Shown here in pieces: positions 1 through 8,549 of a stretch of DNA of 51,357 nucleotides (position 1 is the first letter of the stretch; every line of letters begins with the position of its first letter). Source of the DNA: Chalciporus piperatus (taxonomy: Eukaryota > Basidiomycota > Agaricomycetes > Boletales > Boletaceae); NCBI GenBank assembly GCA_038093975.1, contig JBBPTG010000174.1:1-51357 (forward strand), given 5' to 3'. The notes under the pieces are model-generated. The model saw only the letters and a list, made by a program, of their open reading frames with translations, made no database searches and was not told the origin of the DNA. The position numbers and the translations under genes were made by a program.

Positions 1-253
1 CACGCTTACTCATTCCGCAGTAGAGCTAGTTACGCCATTGGCTAGTAGTCAGTATGAGTCATACCCAGTCATATACGATAAGGTTTAGCCACAACATGTA
101 CAAACATTGACAATAGTATATAAACCCGGGTCGACAAGCACTGGACTCCCCAGTCTTGTTCTCCTGGAGTTTCCTCATCGAACCTCAGCCAAGTTCATCG
201 GCTCGCTATTGTCTAGTGTGAGTCTTAGCTCTTAGTTGAGTTGAGTCGTTTCA
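1..253 (+). repeat. gypsy-1 5' LTR, partial
   Basis: The stretch matches 7499-7751 almost base for base and ends in the same GTCGTTTCA. It contains a TATA box, the presumed transcription start region and the R/U5 part. One TGAGTCA (bZIP-type) site is at 55-61. The upstream 224 bp of this LTR are outside the window. Confidence 0.95.
117..124 (+). promoter_or_regulatory. TATA box of the gypsy-1 LTR
   Basis: TATATAAA is followed about 30 bp later by the sequence used as self-primer (152-162), which is where a Pol II transcript would be expected to begin. The same box occurs in the 3' LTR (near 7615-7622) and in the solo LTR (near 13387-13394). Confidence 0.7.
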
Positions 254-266
254 TTAGAACAAGACT
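152..266 (+). promoter_or_regulatory. Self-primer and primer-binding site of gypsy-1
   Basis: AGTCTTGTTCT at 152-162, about where the mRNA should start, is the exact reverse complement of AGAACAAGACT at 256-266, which lies 2 nt after the LTR end where a primer-binding site belongs. Pairing stops on both sides, so the match is exactly 11 nt. No tRNA-type TGG primer-binding site is present. This is the arrangement known from Tf1-type self-primed elements; that it works this way here is inferred from sequence. Confidence 0.75.
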
Positions 267-286
267 AATATTTTCTTTTGTCTTAG
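218..286 (+). other. Candidate intron across the LTR/PBS junction
   Basis: A GTGAGT donor at 218-223, a GACTAAT branch-like motif at 263-269, a pyrimidine-rich tract (TTTTCTTTTGTCT) and an AG at 285-286 make a typical 69-bp fungal intron. Removing it would delete the primer-binding site and the U5 end from the RNA. Sequence inference only. Confidence 0.35.
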
Positions 287-340
287 CGTCTCGTCGCTAC
301 CACACGTGTTCTTGTACGCCACTTCAACCGTTGATCACTA

Positions 341-397
341 GTGGGTACCGCGCTGCTTGTTCGCGCCTTGTCATTGCTGACCTTGTTTCTGAATAAG
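341..397 (+). other. Candidate intron whose removal creates the ORF0 start codon
   Basis: Donor GTGGGT follows A340; a CTGAC branch-like motif lies near 376-380; the acceptor AG ends at 397. Joining A340 to TG at 398-399 makes an ATG in frame with ORF0. The unspliced ORF0 frame has a stop (394-396) immediately before it and contains no methionine codon, so a spliced start is the simplest explanation. Length 57 bp, within the usual range for this genome. Confidence 0.4.
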
Positions 398-1362
398 TGT
401 CGAGCAACCCCGCCGCATCTCAGCGCGCCGCGTCCCCTGTACCTTCCATCCAGTGGAACGGTATACTTGATCTCCCCGCCGTCGAGAACAACCTCGACTT
501 CACTAGCGTCATCAGAAACCTCGAACGAGCTGCAGAGGTCTATCCCGGCTTCACCAGCATCATCGACGACCTTGAGCGAGAGAACGCTCGTGTTCAAGAA
601 GACTACGCTCGTACACAGGCATTACACGCCGAAAGACAGAGGGAGACCATTGAGAAGTACTCAGCGCCGATAGTCCCAGAGCCAGACTATTCGGATCTCT
701 ACGTTGATTGGTTGGAACCCCCGGTAATTCCCTCTTACCCATACCATCTACCCTCTGAGGTTTACATTCACCCTCTCGGTACCCTCCGGTTACCTCATCA
801 TCCCGCCAATCTCCAGATCGGCACTCGTCGACTTCCGTCGCTCCCTCCCATCGAGGCTATTCGGGCACCGTTGCCGCCCAACCCCCAGCAGATACTAGCC
901 GACGCCTTCGGCGTTGAAGAGTTATATTATCGTGCCTCCTCCATCCCCAGAGCCCCAACTCCGCTCGCGGAGCCCGTTGATTGGACAGCCGTCGACGAGG
1001 ATCTTCTTGCTCTTCAACACCAATTCCCCATTGGAGTCTCTGGTCGTACGGAAAGTTTCCGCCGCGCTCTCTATCACACGCTTATATCCCCGGCAGGTGA
1101 GAAATCGATTCGAGAGAACATTGACGCTCGGGTACGTGAACGCCGACGAAGCGACAGGTTACTTAGAGGTATCCCTGAGAACGCCGGTACTCGTATTAAG
1201 GAAAGAGTATCAACCCCGCGTCCTACTCGCCGCACTCGCCGCCCTAAGCCTCTCGTCCCTCTTAGGAAAATTCGCCCAGTACAGCTTACAGGCCTTCCTA
1301 CTACTTTCATACCTCATCTTCGGCCACGTAATTCTCTCAGACGACCTTCGCGTTACCTTTGA
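398..1362 (+). CDS. gypsy-1 ORF0, unknown protein upstream of gag
   Basis: This is an open frame of about 321 codons between the LTR and gag. The function is not recognised. The product would be proline- and arginine-rich: the N-terminal third has an acidic, coiled-coil-like stretch (around residues 45-90), the middle is Pro-rich, and the last 70 residues are strongly basic (Arg/Pro/Lys), which would suit nucleic-acid binding. There is no methionine codon anywhere in the frame; the start is probably supplied by splicing at 341-397. The frame ends 336 bp before gag, and a second frame (914-1654) overlaps its last 450 bp. It has no counterpart in standard Ty3/gypsy gene orders. That it is translated is an inference from its length and the splice-created ATG. 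Confidence 0.45.
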
Positions 1363-1654
1363 TTTCGCATATATCCTCGTATCTCACAGGAATCGTCCAG
1401 TAGCATTACCTACCCCTCCCCCTTCCCCTGTTGTATCACAAGCAGAGTTAGAAGAAGACGAAGAATCGGTACCAGGATTAGTAGAATCAGATAGTGAAGA
1501 CGAAGGGGGACTAAGAGAGACAAACGTACCAGGAGTGCAACTGTACTATCCCGCGCCTCATTCCATCAGAAGAAGCATTCCACCGCCACCTTATCAAAGA
1601 GACGCCCCTGCTTCGTTATCAGGAGAAACCCTTGAAGGATCTCAGGAGATCTGA
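1300..1654 (+). CDS. Possible second exon or overlapping frame between ORF0 and gag
   Basis: The +1 frame relative to ORF0 is open from 914 to 1654. Its part beyond the end of ORF0 reads like a real low-complexity protein: Pro-rich, then an acidic Glu/Asp/Ser stretch, then a PPPPY motif. It ends with TGA 44 bp before the gag start. It may be the C-terminal part of ORF0 reached by splicing or frameshifting, but I could not find a splice pair that joins the two frames. The hydrophobic run within the overlapped part (about 1210-1330) may be fortuitous. Confidence 0.3.
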
Positions 1655-1697
1655 AATAAAAATCTAGTTTTACCCCTTCCATTCTAGTGCATCAAGA

Positions 1698-2897
1698 ATG
1701 TCGGTTCTCGCCCCAGACTTAGCAGCTGCCTTAACAGGCATTCTCGGACATCGTGACGCGTCCATACGGGATCTTGGAACGCAGTTGAGACTCGCGTTGG
1801 AAACCATGACGGATCAACTTACCAACGCTCAAAGAGTAAATCAAAATCTAAACAATAATATCTTGCAGCTTGAAGCGCAAGTACAAGCCATTCAAGTGCC
1901 TGGCGCACTACCAGCTCCTACGGTCGGACCTAGTGGACCTAAGCTATCCAAAATCGTCAAAGATCCAGGAGACTATGACGGATCCAGAGGAAAGAAGTTC
2001 GAAGAATGGTGGACAAGGGTCCGCGCATGGCTAGATGAAAACAACACCGTGTTAACCGGAATGACGGCGATCAGAGCTATCCTTAGTCGAATGACAGGAG
2101 GAGACGCCGCTACTTTCTCACGAGCCATGACACACGACATCTTGGAAAATGGAACCACGTATACTTCCGCCGAATTCCATAAACGAATTACCGATCAATT
2201 CCGCTCGGGTAATGAAGTGGAATATCACCGCAATCAGATCAAGAATCTGAAACAGGGCAAGATGTCTATGGAAAAATTCCTTACCACGTTCCAGACTCAT
2301 CGCCTTATGGACGATTGGAGTGATGCGCGACACATCGAACTTCTAGAACTAAATGCAGATCCAGAGATCACACATCGGATCTTTATGGATAAAGGACGGT
2401 TCGACAAATATGACACATACATCGAAGAACTACGCCTCCTTGCAGGAAGGAAACAGCTTATCTCCATGATCAAGACAGGAACCGCAGGTGATACCCCGCG
2501 ATATAAATATACCAACACGGGCACACAACCAGGTCGTGGTGCCCCAATGGATATAGGTTCTGCCGAAATCGAAGAAGGAGAAATTGTGGAAGAAGAAGAA
2601 GCATCATCTGCCGTAAAAGCGGCCACAAGCAATTCCAAAGAAAAGAAACAAGGAAATTGTTGGAACTGTGGGAAACCGGGACATCCGAAACAGCAATGTC
2701 CGGTGCCTAGTACCAAATGCAAGGGCTGTGGCTGGTCACGAGGCGAACACAAACGTGTCTGCAAACTTCAGAAGAGACAAGTGAGAGAACTGTCTACCGA
2801 ATCTAGTGCTCTTGAAGGCCGATCATTCGACGAAATGAAGGCATACTTCTACGATATGAAAGATATCGAAATGAAGGGAAAAGGCAAAGCGGCCTGA
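1698..2897 (+). CDS. gag: gypsy-1 Gag
   Basis: 399 aa. An N-terminal coiled-coil-like part (residues 1-75) is followed by the Ty3/gypsy Gag core (about residues 90-260, with the W..R.W and FL..F patterns of retrotransposon gag domains), an acidic Glu-rich linker (about 285-310) and a CCHC zinc knuckle CWNCGKPGHPKQQC from residue 321. A second, incomplete Cys cluster follows. Gag forms the particle and binds element RNA in the cytoplasm. The ATG at 1698 is the first good start after ORF0. The last codons contain the GGGAAAA heptamer, and pol lies in the -1 frame, so a Gag-Pol fusion by ribosomal frameshifting is likely. Confidence 0.9.
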   Translation: MSVLAPDLAAALTGILGHRDASIRDLGTQLRLALETMTDQLTNAQRVNQNLNNNILQLEAQVQAIQVPGALPAPTVGPSGPKLSKIVKDPGDYDGSRGKKFEEWWTRVRAWLDENNTVLTGMTAIRAILSRMTGGDAATFSRAMTHDILENGTTYTSAEFHKRITDQFRSGNEVEYHRNQIKNLKQGKMSMEKFLTTFQTHRLMDDWSDARHIELLELNADPEITHRIFMDKGRFDKYDTYIEELRLLAGRKQLISMIKTGTAGDTPRYKYTNTGTQPGRGAPMDIGSAEIEEGEIVEEEEASSAVKAATSNSKEKKQGNCWNCGKPGHPKQQCPVPSTKCKGCGWSRGEHKRVCKLQKRQVRELSTESSALEGRSFDEMKAYFYDMKDIEMKGKGKAA

Positions 2898-2919
2898 ATG
2901 ATCTGGGCAAACGGACCGC
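2876..2919 (+). promoter_or_regulatory. Probable -1 ribosomal frameshift site between gag and pol
   Basis: G GGA AAA at 2876-2882 is a canonical X XXY YYZ heptamer in the gag frame, four codons before the gag stop (2895-2897). The -1 frame is open from there through pol with no stop. Six nt downstream, GCGGCC (2889-2894) can pair with GGACCGC (2913-2919, one bulged A). The inverted fragment at 7943-8549 keeps the heptamer, the stem and the open -1 frame despite other substitutions. Confidence 0.65.
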
Positions 2920-3007
2920 AACTAACTCGTTAGGAAAATCTGTAAACTATTCACACAGTCAAACGGGGTCTCATGTTGATCATGAGCTTGGCCTGGACTC
3001 TAGTCAG

Positions 3008-6000
3008 GTGCTTAATTCCGTTTCCATAATCCGATATCTTTCCGAAAACCCAGGACCACGTTTTATTCGCACGACGGATCGAGAATTGAAGCTATCCACT
3101 TCCATTGCCTCACAACGCCTCCCGTCTGCTTTCACACGAGCAGAAGCACTTCTTGATTCAGGAGCTAACGCTATCTTCGTTGATCGGAGATGGGCTGATA
3201 AAATCAAATTACCCCTCGTGCAACTCAGACATCCACTTACGGTATACAACGTGGACGGAACACATAACTCCGCTGGACAGATAACACACTGTGCGGAAAT
3301 CATTATCCATTTCAACGGACATCGTGAGAAAGCCATTGCAGAAGTCACTGATCTCGGAAAGAATCAGGTGATATTAGGATACGCATGGCTGAAGCAACAC
3401 AATCCGGAAATAGATTGGAACAAAGGAACGGTCCACATGACACGTTGTCCCTGGTCTTGTTCCGTTTTGCGAGATAAACCACCGTTCGCACGTCAGCTAG
3501 ATGATGAAGAACGAAATTCTCTTCGTCACATCAATGCCGCAAAGAAGGATGTACCTGAACCAAAGATGGAAAAGACTCCAGAAGAGCTTGTTCCAAAAGA
3601 ATATCACAAGTATATTCACCTGTTCAAGAAAAAGGAATCTGAACGCATGCCAACCCGTAAGCCGTGGGATCATGCAATTGACCTGAAAGACACCTATAAG
3701 CCGAAGAAGGGTCGTCTTATCCCGCTCTCTGTCACGGAGCAAGAAGAAGTCAGCGCATTCATTGATGATCAGCTCAAGAAAGGATACATTCGCCCTTCTA
3801 AATCTGAGCAGACTTCTCCCGTGTTCTTCGTTCCTAAGAAGGATGGCAAGAAACGCATGGTTCAAGATTACCGCTATCTGAATGAACACACGGTGAAAAA
3901 CAATTATCCGTTACCCCTCATTTCCCAATTGGTTGATAAACTGAAAGGCGCAAAACTGTTTACCAAAATGGACTTGCGCTGGGGATACAACAACATCCGC
4001 ATCAAAGAAGGCGATGAATCTAAAGCCGCATTCGTGTGCTTCCGTGGCGCCTTCGAACCCCTGGTCATGTACTTCGGATTATGCAATTCTCCTGCGACAT
4101 TTCAAACCATGATGAACGACATCTTCTCGGATATGGAAGACGCCGTTGTTGTCTACATTGATGACATCATGATCTTTACCAAATCCGACGATCCTGCTGT
4201 CCATGCCAAGATAGTCAGAGAAGTTCTTCGTCGCCTAGAGGAGAATGACCTTTTCGTCAAACCAGAGAAATGTGTCTTCCATACCAAAGAAGTAGAATTC
4301 TTGGGGATGACAATTACTCCCGAGGGAATCAGGATGGATGACGATAAGGTCAAGGCAATCACTGAATGGCCAACTCCGACAAATGTCAGAGGTGTCAGAA
4401 GCTTCCTTGGGTTAGCAAACTTCTATCGCCGCTTCATTCAGGATTACGCCCAAGTGGCTAGACCCTTGAATGACCTTACCAAGAAGGATGTGAAATTCGC
4501 ATGGGAAGACGCACAGCGAAACGCCTTCAACACGTTGAAACAGAAGTTCATCACCGCTCCCATACTCGCTTTCCCAGACAATGACAAACGCTTTCGTCTA
4601 GAATCGGACGCATCTAATTATGCCACGGGTGCTGTTCTATCTATAGAACAAGGAGACAAATGGCATCCCGTCGCATTCTCTTCCCACTCCATGTCACCGG
4701 AAGAACGCAACTACCCCATAGCGGATAAAGAGATGCTAAGTGTTATCAGAAGTCTAGAACAATGGAGGCATTATCTGGAAGGTTCCAAGCACGAGTTTGA
4801 AATTTGGAACGATCACGCGAACCTTCAGTTCTTCATGACTCGGCAAGATTTAAATCGTCGCCAAGCACGTTGGTCTCAATATCTTAGCCGATTCAATTTC
4901 AAATGGTTACACAAGGCCGGTTCCCAAATGGGGAAAGCCGATGCTTTATCAAGAAGAGAAGATCACGCAATCGGTATCGAAGCAGATAACAAAGCTGTCC
5001 TGGTAATATCTCCGGACAGAATAGCTGCCACGTCAACGGTTCAACTCTCAACCGATTCCGATCTGATCAAGAACAAAATCAGAAAAGCAACCTTCAAAAT
5101 ACGTGAGACAGAAGTCATGAAACTCTGTAAGGAACACGGCATTTGTGAAGAATCTGATGGAATTCTGATTGATAAGAAAGGAAGACTATACGTTCCTGAA
5201 GAAGAAGATCTCCGCATGGAGATTATTCGACTTCATCACGATACACCCCTTGCTGGGCATCCCGGATATGAGAAGACAATTGAACTGCTACAGCGCAGTT
5301 ATGCCTGGCCAGGAATGGCTACACTTGTAAAAGACTACGTCTCACGCTGTGACAGATGTGCACGTTTCAAAGGGATAAACTATGCTCCTTCTGGAAAGCT
5401 TCGCCCCCTTGAAGTGCCGGATCTTCCCTGGGAACATATCTCTGCAGATTTCACTACCGATCTGCCACTCTCGAATGGATTCGATTCTATTCTTGTCGTC
5501 GTTGACAGATTCTCCAAGGAAGTCGAATTCATTCCCTGCAACAAGACGGTTACCGCTCTCGACACCGCCCGTCTCTACTTAACCCATGTATGGAAACATC
5601 ATGGACTTCCTAAAACCATCATATCGGACCGAGGTCCGCAATTCGCATCTCAAGTGATGAAAGACATATGCAAACGTCTTGGCATTACGCCCAAACTCTC
5701 CACCGCCTTTCATCCCCAAACTGATGGACAAACTGAACGTATGAATCGAGATCTACAACAGTATCTCCGTCTATTCACGTCAGAAAAACAAGAAGAATGG
5801 ACTGATTGGTTACCAATTGCGCAATTCTCATACAACTCGAAGAAGCAAGCTTCTACATCCAAGGCACCTTTCAACGTCACGCACACATATTCCCCGAGAA
5901 TGGGAATAGAGAATTACACGTCTAAAGCACCCGCTGCTACGGACTTTGTTGACACGCTTGCCAACACGTTGAAAGAAACCAAGGATAACATAATAGAAGC

Positions 6001-6610
6001 TCAGAAGCGTATGAAGGCGCAGGCCGACAAACACCGCTCTGAATCACCATCTTACGAAATTGGTCAGAAAGTCTGGTTGTCTACAACTAATCTCCGCCTG
6101 GCGCAGAGATCTAAGAAACTTTCCCCACGATGGTTGGGCCCTTACGAAATCACAACCCTGATTGGACGGAACGCACTACGTTTGAAGCTTCCGCGTACCA
6201 TGAAAATTCACCCCGTCGTTAATGTTTCACGTGTCAAACCATATAAGGACAGGTTACGGAAGCAAACCGTTGACAAGCCTGGGCCTGTGATTGTGACAGA
6301 AGACAGAGATGATGAATATGAGGTGGATTACATCGTTGATTCTCGTTTACAGGGAAAAACCCTGAAATACCTCGTGCACTGGAAAGGCTATGCGGAATCT
6401 GATCGGACATGGGAACCAAAATCGAATCTCAAGAATGCACAGGATGCAATAAGGGAATTCAACAAGATACATCCGTCCGCTCCACGATTCCTTCGCATGT
6501 CACGGAGTCTATTCGAGTCACTATTCCAGCCGTATGACAACTTAACGAGTCAGGTGGATGATGGACAAATCAATTGGTTGAATACCGTGCCGGATACCGA
6601 AAGGGTATAA
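3008..6610 (+). CDS. pol: gypsy-1 Pol: protease, RT, RNase H, integrase, chromodomain
   Basis: 1200 aa as an open frame from 3008; if made by -1 frameshifting the Pol part really starts near 2876. Aspartic protease LLDSGAN near residue 50; RT with FTKMDLRWGYNNIRI and the YIDD catalytic box at about 383; RNase H with LESDASNYATGAV near 533; integrase HHCC zinc finger about 740-785, then D (about 813, SADF), D (about 873, ISDRG) and E (about 909, TDGQTERMNRD); chromodomain about 1104-1155 (YLVHWKGYAESDRTWEP). All catalytic residues are present and no stop interrupts it, so it may be functional. The chromodomain suggests targeting to methylated-histone chromatin (known for chromoviruses, not tested here). 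Confidence 0.95.
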   Translation: MLNSVSIIRYLSENPGPRFIRTTDRELKLSTSIASQRLPSAFTRAEALLDSGANAIFVDRRWADKIKLPLVQLRHPLTVYNVDGTHNSAGQITHCAEIIIHFNGHREKAIAEVTDLGKNQVILGYAWLKQHNPEIDWNKGTVHMTRCPWSCSVLRDKPPFARQLDDEERNSLRHINAAKKDVPEPKMEKTPEELVPKEYHKYIHLFKKKESERMPTRKPWDHAIDLKDTYKPKKGRLIPLSVTEQEEVSAFIDDQLKKGYIRPSKSEQTSPVFFVPKKDGKKRMVQDYRYLNEHTVKNNYPLPLISQLVDKLKGAKLFTKMDLRWGYNNIRIKEGDESKAAFVCFRGAFEPLVMYFGLCNSPATFQTMMNDIFSDMEDAVVVYIDDIMIFTKSDDPAVHAKIVREVLRRLEENDLFVKPEKCVFHTKEVEFLGMTITPEGIRMDDDKVKAITEWPTPTNVRGVRSFLGLANFYRRFIQDYAQVARPLNDLTKKDVKFAWEDAQRNAFNTLKQKFITAPILAFPDNDKRFRLESDASNYATGAVLSIEQGDKWHPVAFSSHSMSPEERNYPIADKEMLSVIRSLEQWRHYLEGSKHEFEIWNDHANLQFFMTRQDLNRRQARWSQYLSRFNFKWLHKAGSQMGKADALSRREDHAIGIEADNKAVLVISPDRIAATSTVQLSTDSDLIKNKIRKATFKIRETEVMKLCKEHGICEESDGILIDKKGRLYVPEEEDLRMEIIRLHHDTPLAGHPGYEKTIELLQRSYAWPGMATLVKDYVSRCDRCARFKGINYAPSGKLRPLEVPDLPWEHISADFTTDLPLSNGFDSILVVVDRFSKEVEFIPCNKTVTALDTARLYLTHVWKHHGLPKTIISDRGPQFASQVMKDICKRLGITPKLSTAFHPQTDGQTERMNRDLQQYLRLFTSEKQEEWTDWLPIAQFSYNSKKQASTSKAPFNVTHTYSPRMGIENYTSKAPAATDFVDTLANTLKETKDNIIEAQKRMKAQADKHRSESPSYEIGQKVWLSTTNLRLAQRSKKLSPRWLGPYEITTLIGRNALRLKLPRTMKIHPVVNVSRVKPYKDRLRKQTVDKPGPVIVTEDRDDEYEVDYIVDSRLQGKTLKYLVHWKGYAESDRTWEPKSNLKNAQDAIREFNKIHPSAPRFLRMSRSLFESLFQPYDNLTSQVDDGQINWLNTVPDTERV

Positions 6611-6673
6611 AAGACCGATGTTTGACGGTCTTCACTCTCACGGTTTTTCTTCCACAAACCACCATCATCACCA

Positions 6674-7240
6674 ATGGATCTCAACGACGTCTACGCTTGG
6701 GAGAATGTCCTCCGCGACATCTTTGTTCGCAACTTTACTCGGGATCGAGGCAACTTCGTCCTCTCCCTGCTCTTTATGCTCTTCATCATCTGCAACGGTT
6801 GGATTCTCCGCATGCTCATTCCCTCCCTCCTCGCTTTCACCACCATCGTCGTCATCACCATCGCCATTCAGTATCTCATGTTCGCGCGGATGATCGTGAC
6901 TAGACGGTCCACGTCTATCGAAGTTAACTGGGACTGGACAACAAGGTGGATGAAGATCGTCGTATGGCATCCGGATCTGAGCAAGTGGGACAACGTGATG
7001 GAGGTACAACAGGAGAACCCTGATCAGCAGGAATGGCCCACGAACTGGCCTGATCTCGCTCAACCTCCTATTCCCGACCCTGCACTCGTAGGTGCTCCCC
7101 ACCCTATTCCTGTCGATGAAAACGATGGTAACCCATTCGAACCACCAGTGACCTGGACGAACAACAACCTTCAGGTCGCTACTGCTCCGCCGGCGAATGG
7201 AGTACCGTGGATGAATCAAGGTCCACTTGTCGAAGTTTGA
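6674..7240 (+). CDS. gypsy-1 extra 3' ORF: two-helix membrane protein in env position
   Basis: 188 aa, ATG in good context, 63 bp after the pol stop and ending 34 bp before the 3' LTR. Residues about 25-75 form two closely spaced hydrophobic helices (VLSLLFMLFIICNGWILRML and LAFTTIVVITIAIQYLMFA), followed by a charged Trp/Pro-rich tail without further hydrophobic segments. There is no obvious cleaved signal peptide, Cys-rich ectodomain, or fusion-peptide or furin-like site, so similarity to known envelope proteins is positional only. It could be a small membrane anchor or viroporin-like protein, or a captured host gene. The family is not recognised. Its intact frame in a young element argues that it is maintained. 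Confidence 0.65.
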   Translation: MDLNDVYAWENVLRDIFVRNFTRDRGNFVLSLLFMLFIICNGWILRMLIPSLLAFTTIVVITIAIQYLMFARMIVTRRSTSIEVNWDWTTRWMKIVVWHPDLSKWDNVMEVQQENPDQQEWPTNWPDLAQPPIPDPALVGAPHPIPVDENDGNPFEPPVTWTNNNLQVATAPPANGVPWMNQGPLVEV

Positions 7241-7261
7241 TCGTCTAGGAATACGATCCAT

Positions 7262-7274
7262 AGAGAGGGGGTAG
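7262..7274 (+). other. gypsy-1 polypurine tract
   Basis: AGAGAGGGGGTAG lies directly before the TG of the 3' LTR, the expected plus-strand priming site in reverse transcription. Confidence 0.8.
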
Positions 7275-7751
7275 TGTTACGAACGCTCCATTTCCTTATC
7301 CTAATCATCCCTACATTCCATTACGCTTACTAGGTTTCTCTTCGTCTCGTGGACTTAGTCGTTTCACTTTCTCTTTTGTTATCTTATCTTATCGCATCAC
7401 GTGACTTACTTACATAAGCTAGGTCTAGACCTTCGCTTACTAACTGATGACTCACCGCTCACTCGTCAGCATCAGTCAGCATTACTCATCATATGACTCA
7501 CGCTTACTCATTCCGCAGTAGAGCTAGTTACGCCATTGGCTAGTAGTCAGTATGAGTCATACCCAGTCACCTACGATAAGGTTTAGCCACAACATGTACA
7601 AACATTGACAATAGTATATAAACCCGGGTCGACAAGCACTGGACTCCCCAGTCTTGTTCTCCTGGAGTTTCCTCATCGAACCTCAGCCAAGTTCATCGGC
7701 TCGCTATTGTCTAGTGTGAGTCTTAGCTCTTAGTTGAGTTGAGTCGTTTCA
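7275..7751 (+). repeat. gypsy-1 3' LTR
   Basis: 477 bp, TG...CA ends. It contains three TGACTCA/TGAGTCA sites (7448-7454, 7494-7500, 7553-7559), a TATA box and the R sequence used for self-priming. The U3 part is shorter than in the solo LTR at 12986, which has an expanded cluster of the same sites. Confidence 0.95.
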
Positions 7752-7942
7752 GTATGCTCGTAGGCACTGTGTAGTCACGAGAAATCTAATTCCCGAAACC
7801 CTGAGTGGCTGTGATTACCTGAGCAGGCACCTCGGCAACTGTGATTACCTGAGCAGGCACCTTGGCAACTGTGAATCACTGTACACTGTGCTGTAATCAT
7901 CTAAGTGAATGTGTCACTGTCCCAAAATCAGGGATTTGCTGA
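7752..7942. repeat. Short tandem repeat and orphan CTGATG terminus
   Basis: A 30-bp unit beginning GTGATTACCTGAGCAGGCAC is repeated about 2.3 times (7811, 7841). The stretch ends TTTGCTGATG at 7942, close to the right terminus (CTTGCTGATG) of the CATCAG elements at 22387 and 44535. It may be the right end of such an element into which gypsy-1 inserted; the left end would lie outside the window. Confidence 0.35.
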
Positions 7943-8549
7943 TGGACTTCAGCAATGGCCTTCTCACGATGTCCGTTGAAATGGATAATGATCTCCGCAC
8001 AGTGTGTTATCTGTCCAGCGGAGTTATGTGTTCCGTCCACGTTGTATACCGTAAGTGGATGTCTGAGTTGTACAAGAGATAATTTGATTTTATCAGCCCA
8101 TCTTCGATCAACGAAGATGGCATTGGCTCCAGAGTCGAGAAGCGCTTCTGCGCGTGTGAAGGTAGACGGGAGACGTTGCGAAGCGATAGAAGTCAATAAC
8201 TTCAATTCTCAATCTGTTGTGCGGATGTAGTGTGGTCCTGGGTTTTCGGAAAGATATCGGATTATGGAAACGGAATTAAGCACCTGACTAGAGTCCAGGC
8301 CAAGCTCATGATCAACATGAGACCCCGTTTGACTGTGTGAATAGTTTACAGATTTTCCTAATGAATTAGTTGCGGTCCGTTTGCCCACATCATTCAGGCC
8401 GCTTTGCCTTTTCCCTTCATTCCGATATCTTTCATATCGTAGAAGTAAGCCTTCATTTTGTCGAATGAACGGCCTTCAAGAGTGCTAGATTTGGTGGACA
8501 GTTCTCTCACTTGTCTCTTCTGAAGTTTGCAGGTACGTTTGTGCTCGCC
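7943..8549 (-). pseudogene. Inverted gypsy-1-family fragment (end of gag to protease)
   Basis: On the minus strand the sequence corresponds to about 2744-3345 of gypsy-1: the Gag C-terminus after the zinc knuckle (CKLQKRQVRELS..., ending KGKGKAA), the gag-pol junction with the GGGAAAA heptamer, and the protease with DSGANAIFVDRRWADKI. Both ends are abrupt and carry no LTR, so it is a broken piece. It differs from gypsy-1 by scattered substitutions, so it derives from a different copy. Confidence 0.88.

Larger units (their letters stand above)
1..7751 (+). mobile_element. Ty3/gypsy chromodomain retrotransposon, gypsy-1 (5' end cut by window)
   Basis: The window begins at nucleotide 225 of the 5' LTR; the 3' LTR at 7275-7751 is complete. 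The order is LTR, ORF0, gag, pol (protease, RT, RNase H, integrase, chromodomain), a membrane-protein ORF, polypurine tract, LTR. RT before integrase makes it Ty3/gypsy, and the C-terminal chromodomain makes it a chromovirus. gag and pol are intact, and the 253 bp of 5' LTR that can be compared differ from the 3' LTR at about two positions (near 73-75), so the insertion is fairly young. The bases after the 3' LTR are GTATG; the matching target duplication lies outside the window. A solo LTR of the family lies at 12986-13578 and an inverted internal fragment at 7943-8549. Confidence 0.93.

Noticed and set aside
1329..1389. Intron joining ORF0 to the downstream frame
   Set aside because: Donor GTAATT and acceptor CTCACAG exist, but the resulting phase meets a stop at once.
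6668..7261. 197-codon minus-strand frame opposite the membrane ORF
   Set aside because: It overlaps the plus-strand ORF completely and runs into the LTR edge; the plus frame has the better start, composition and position.
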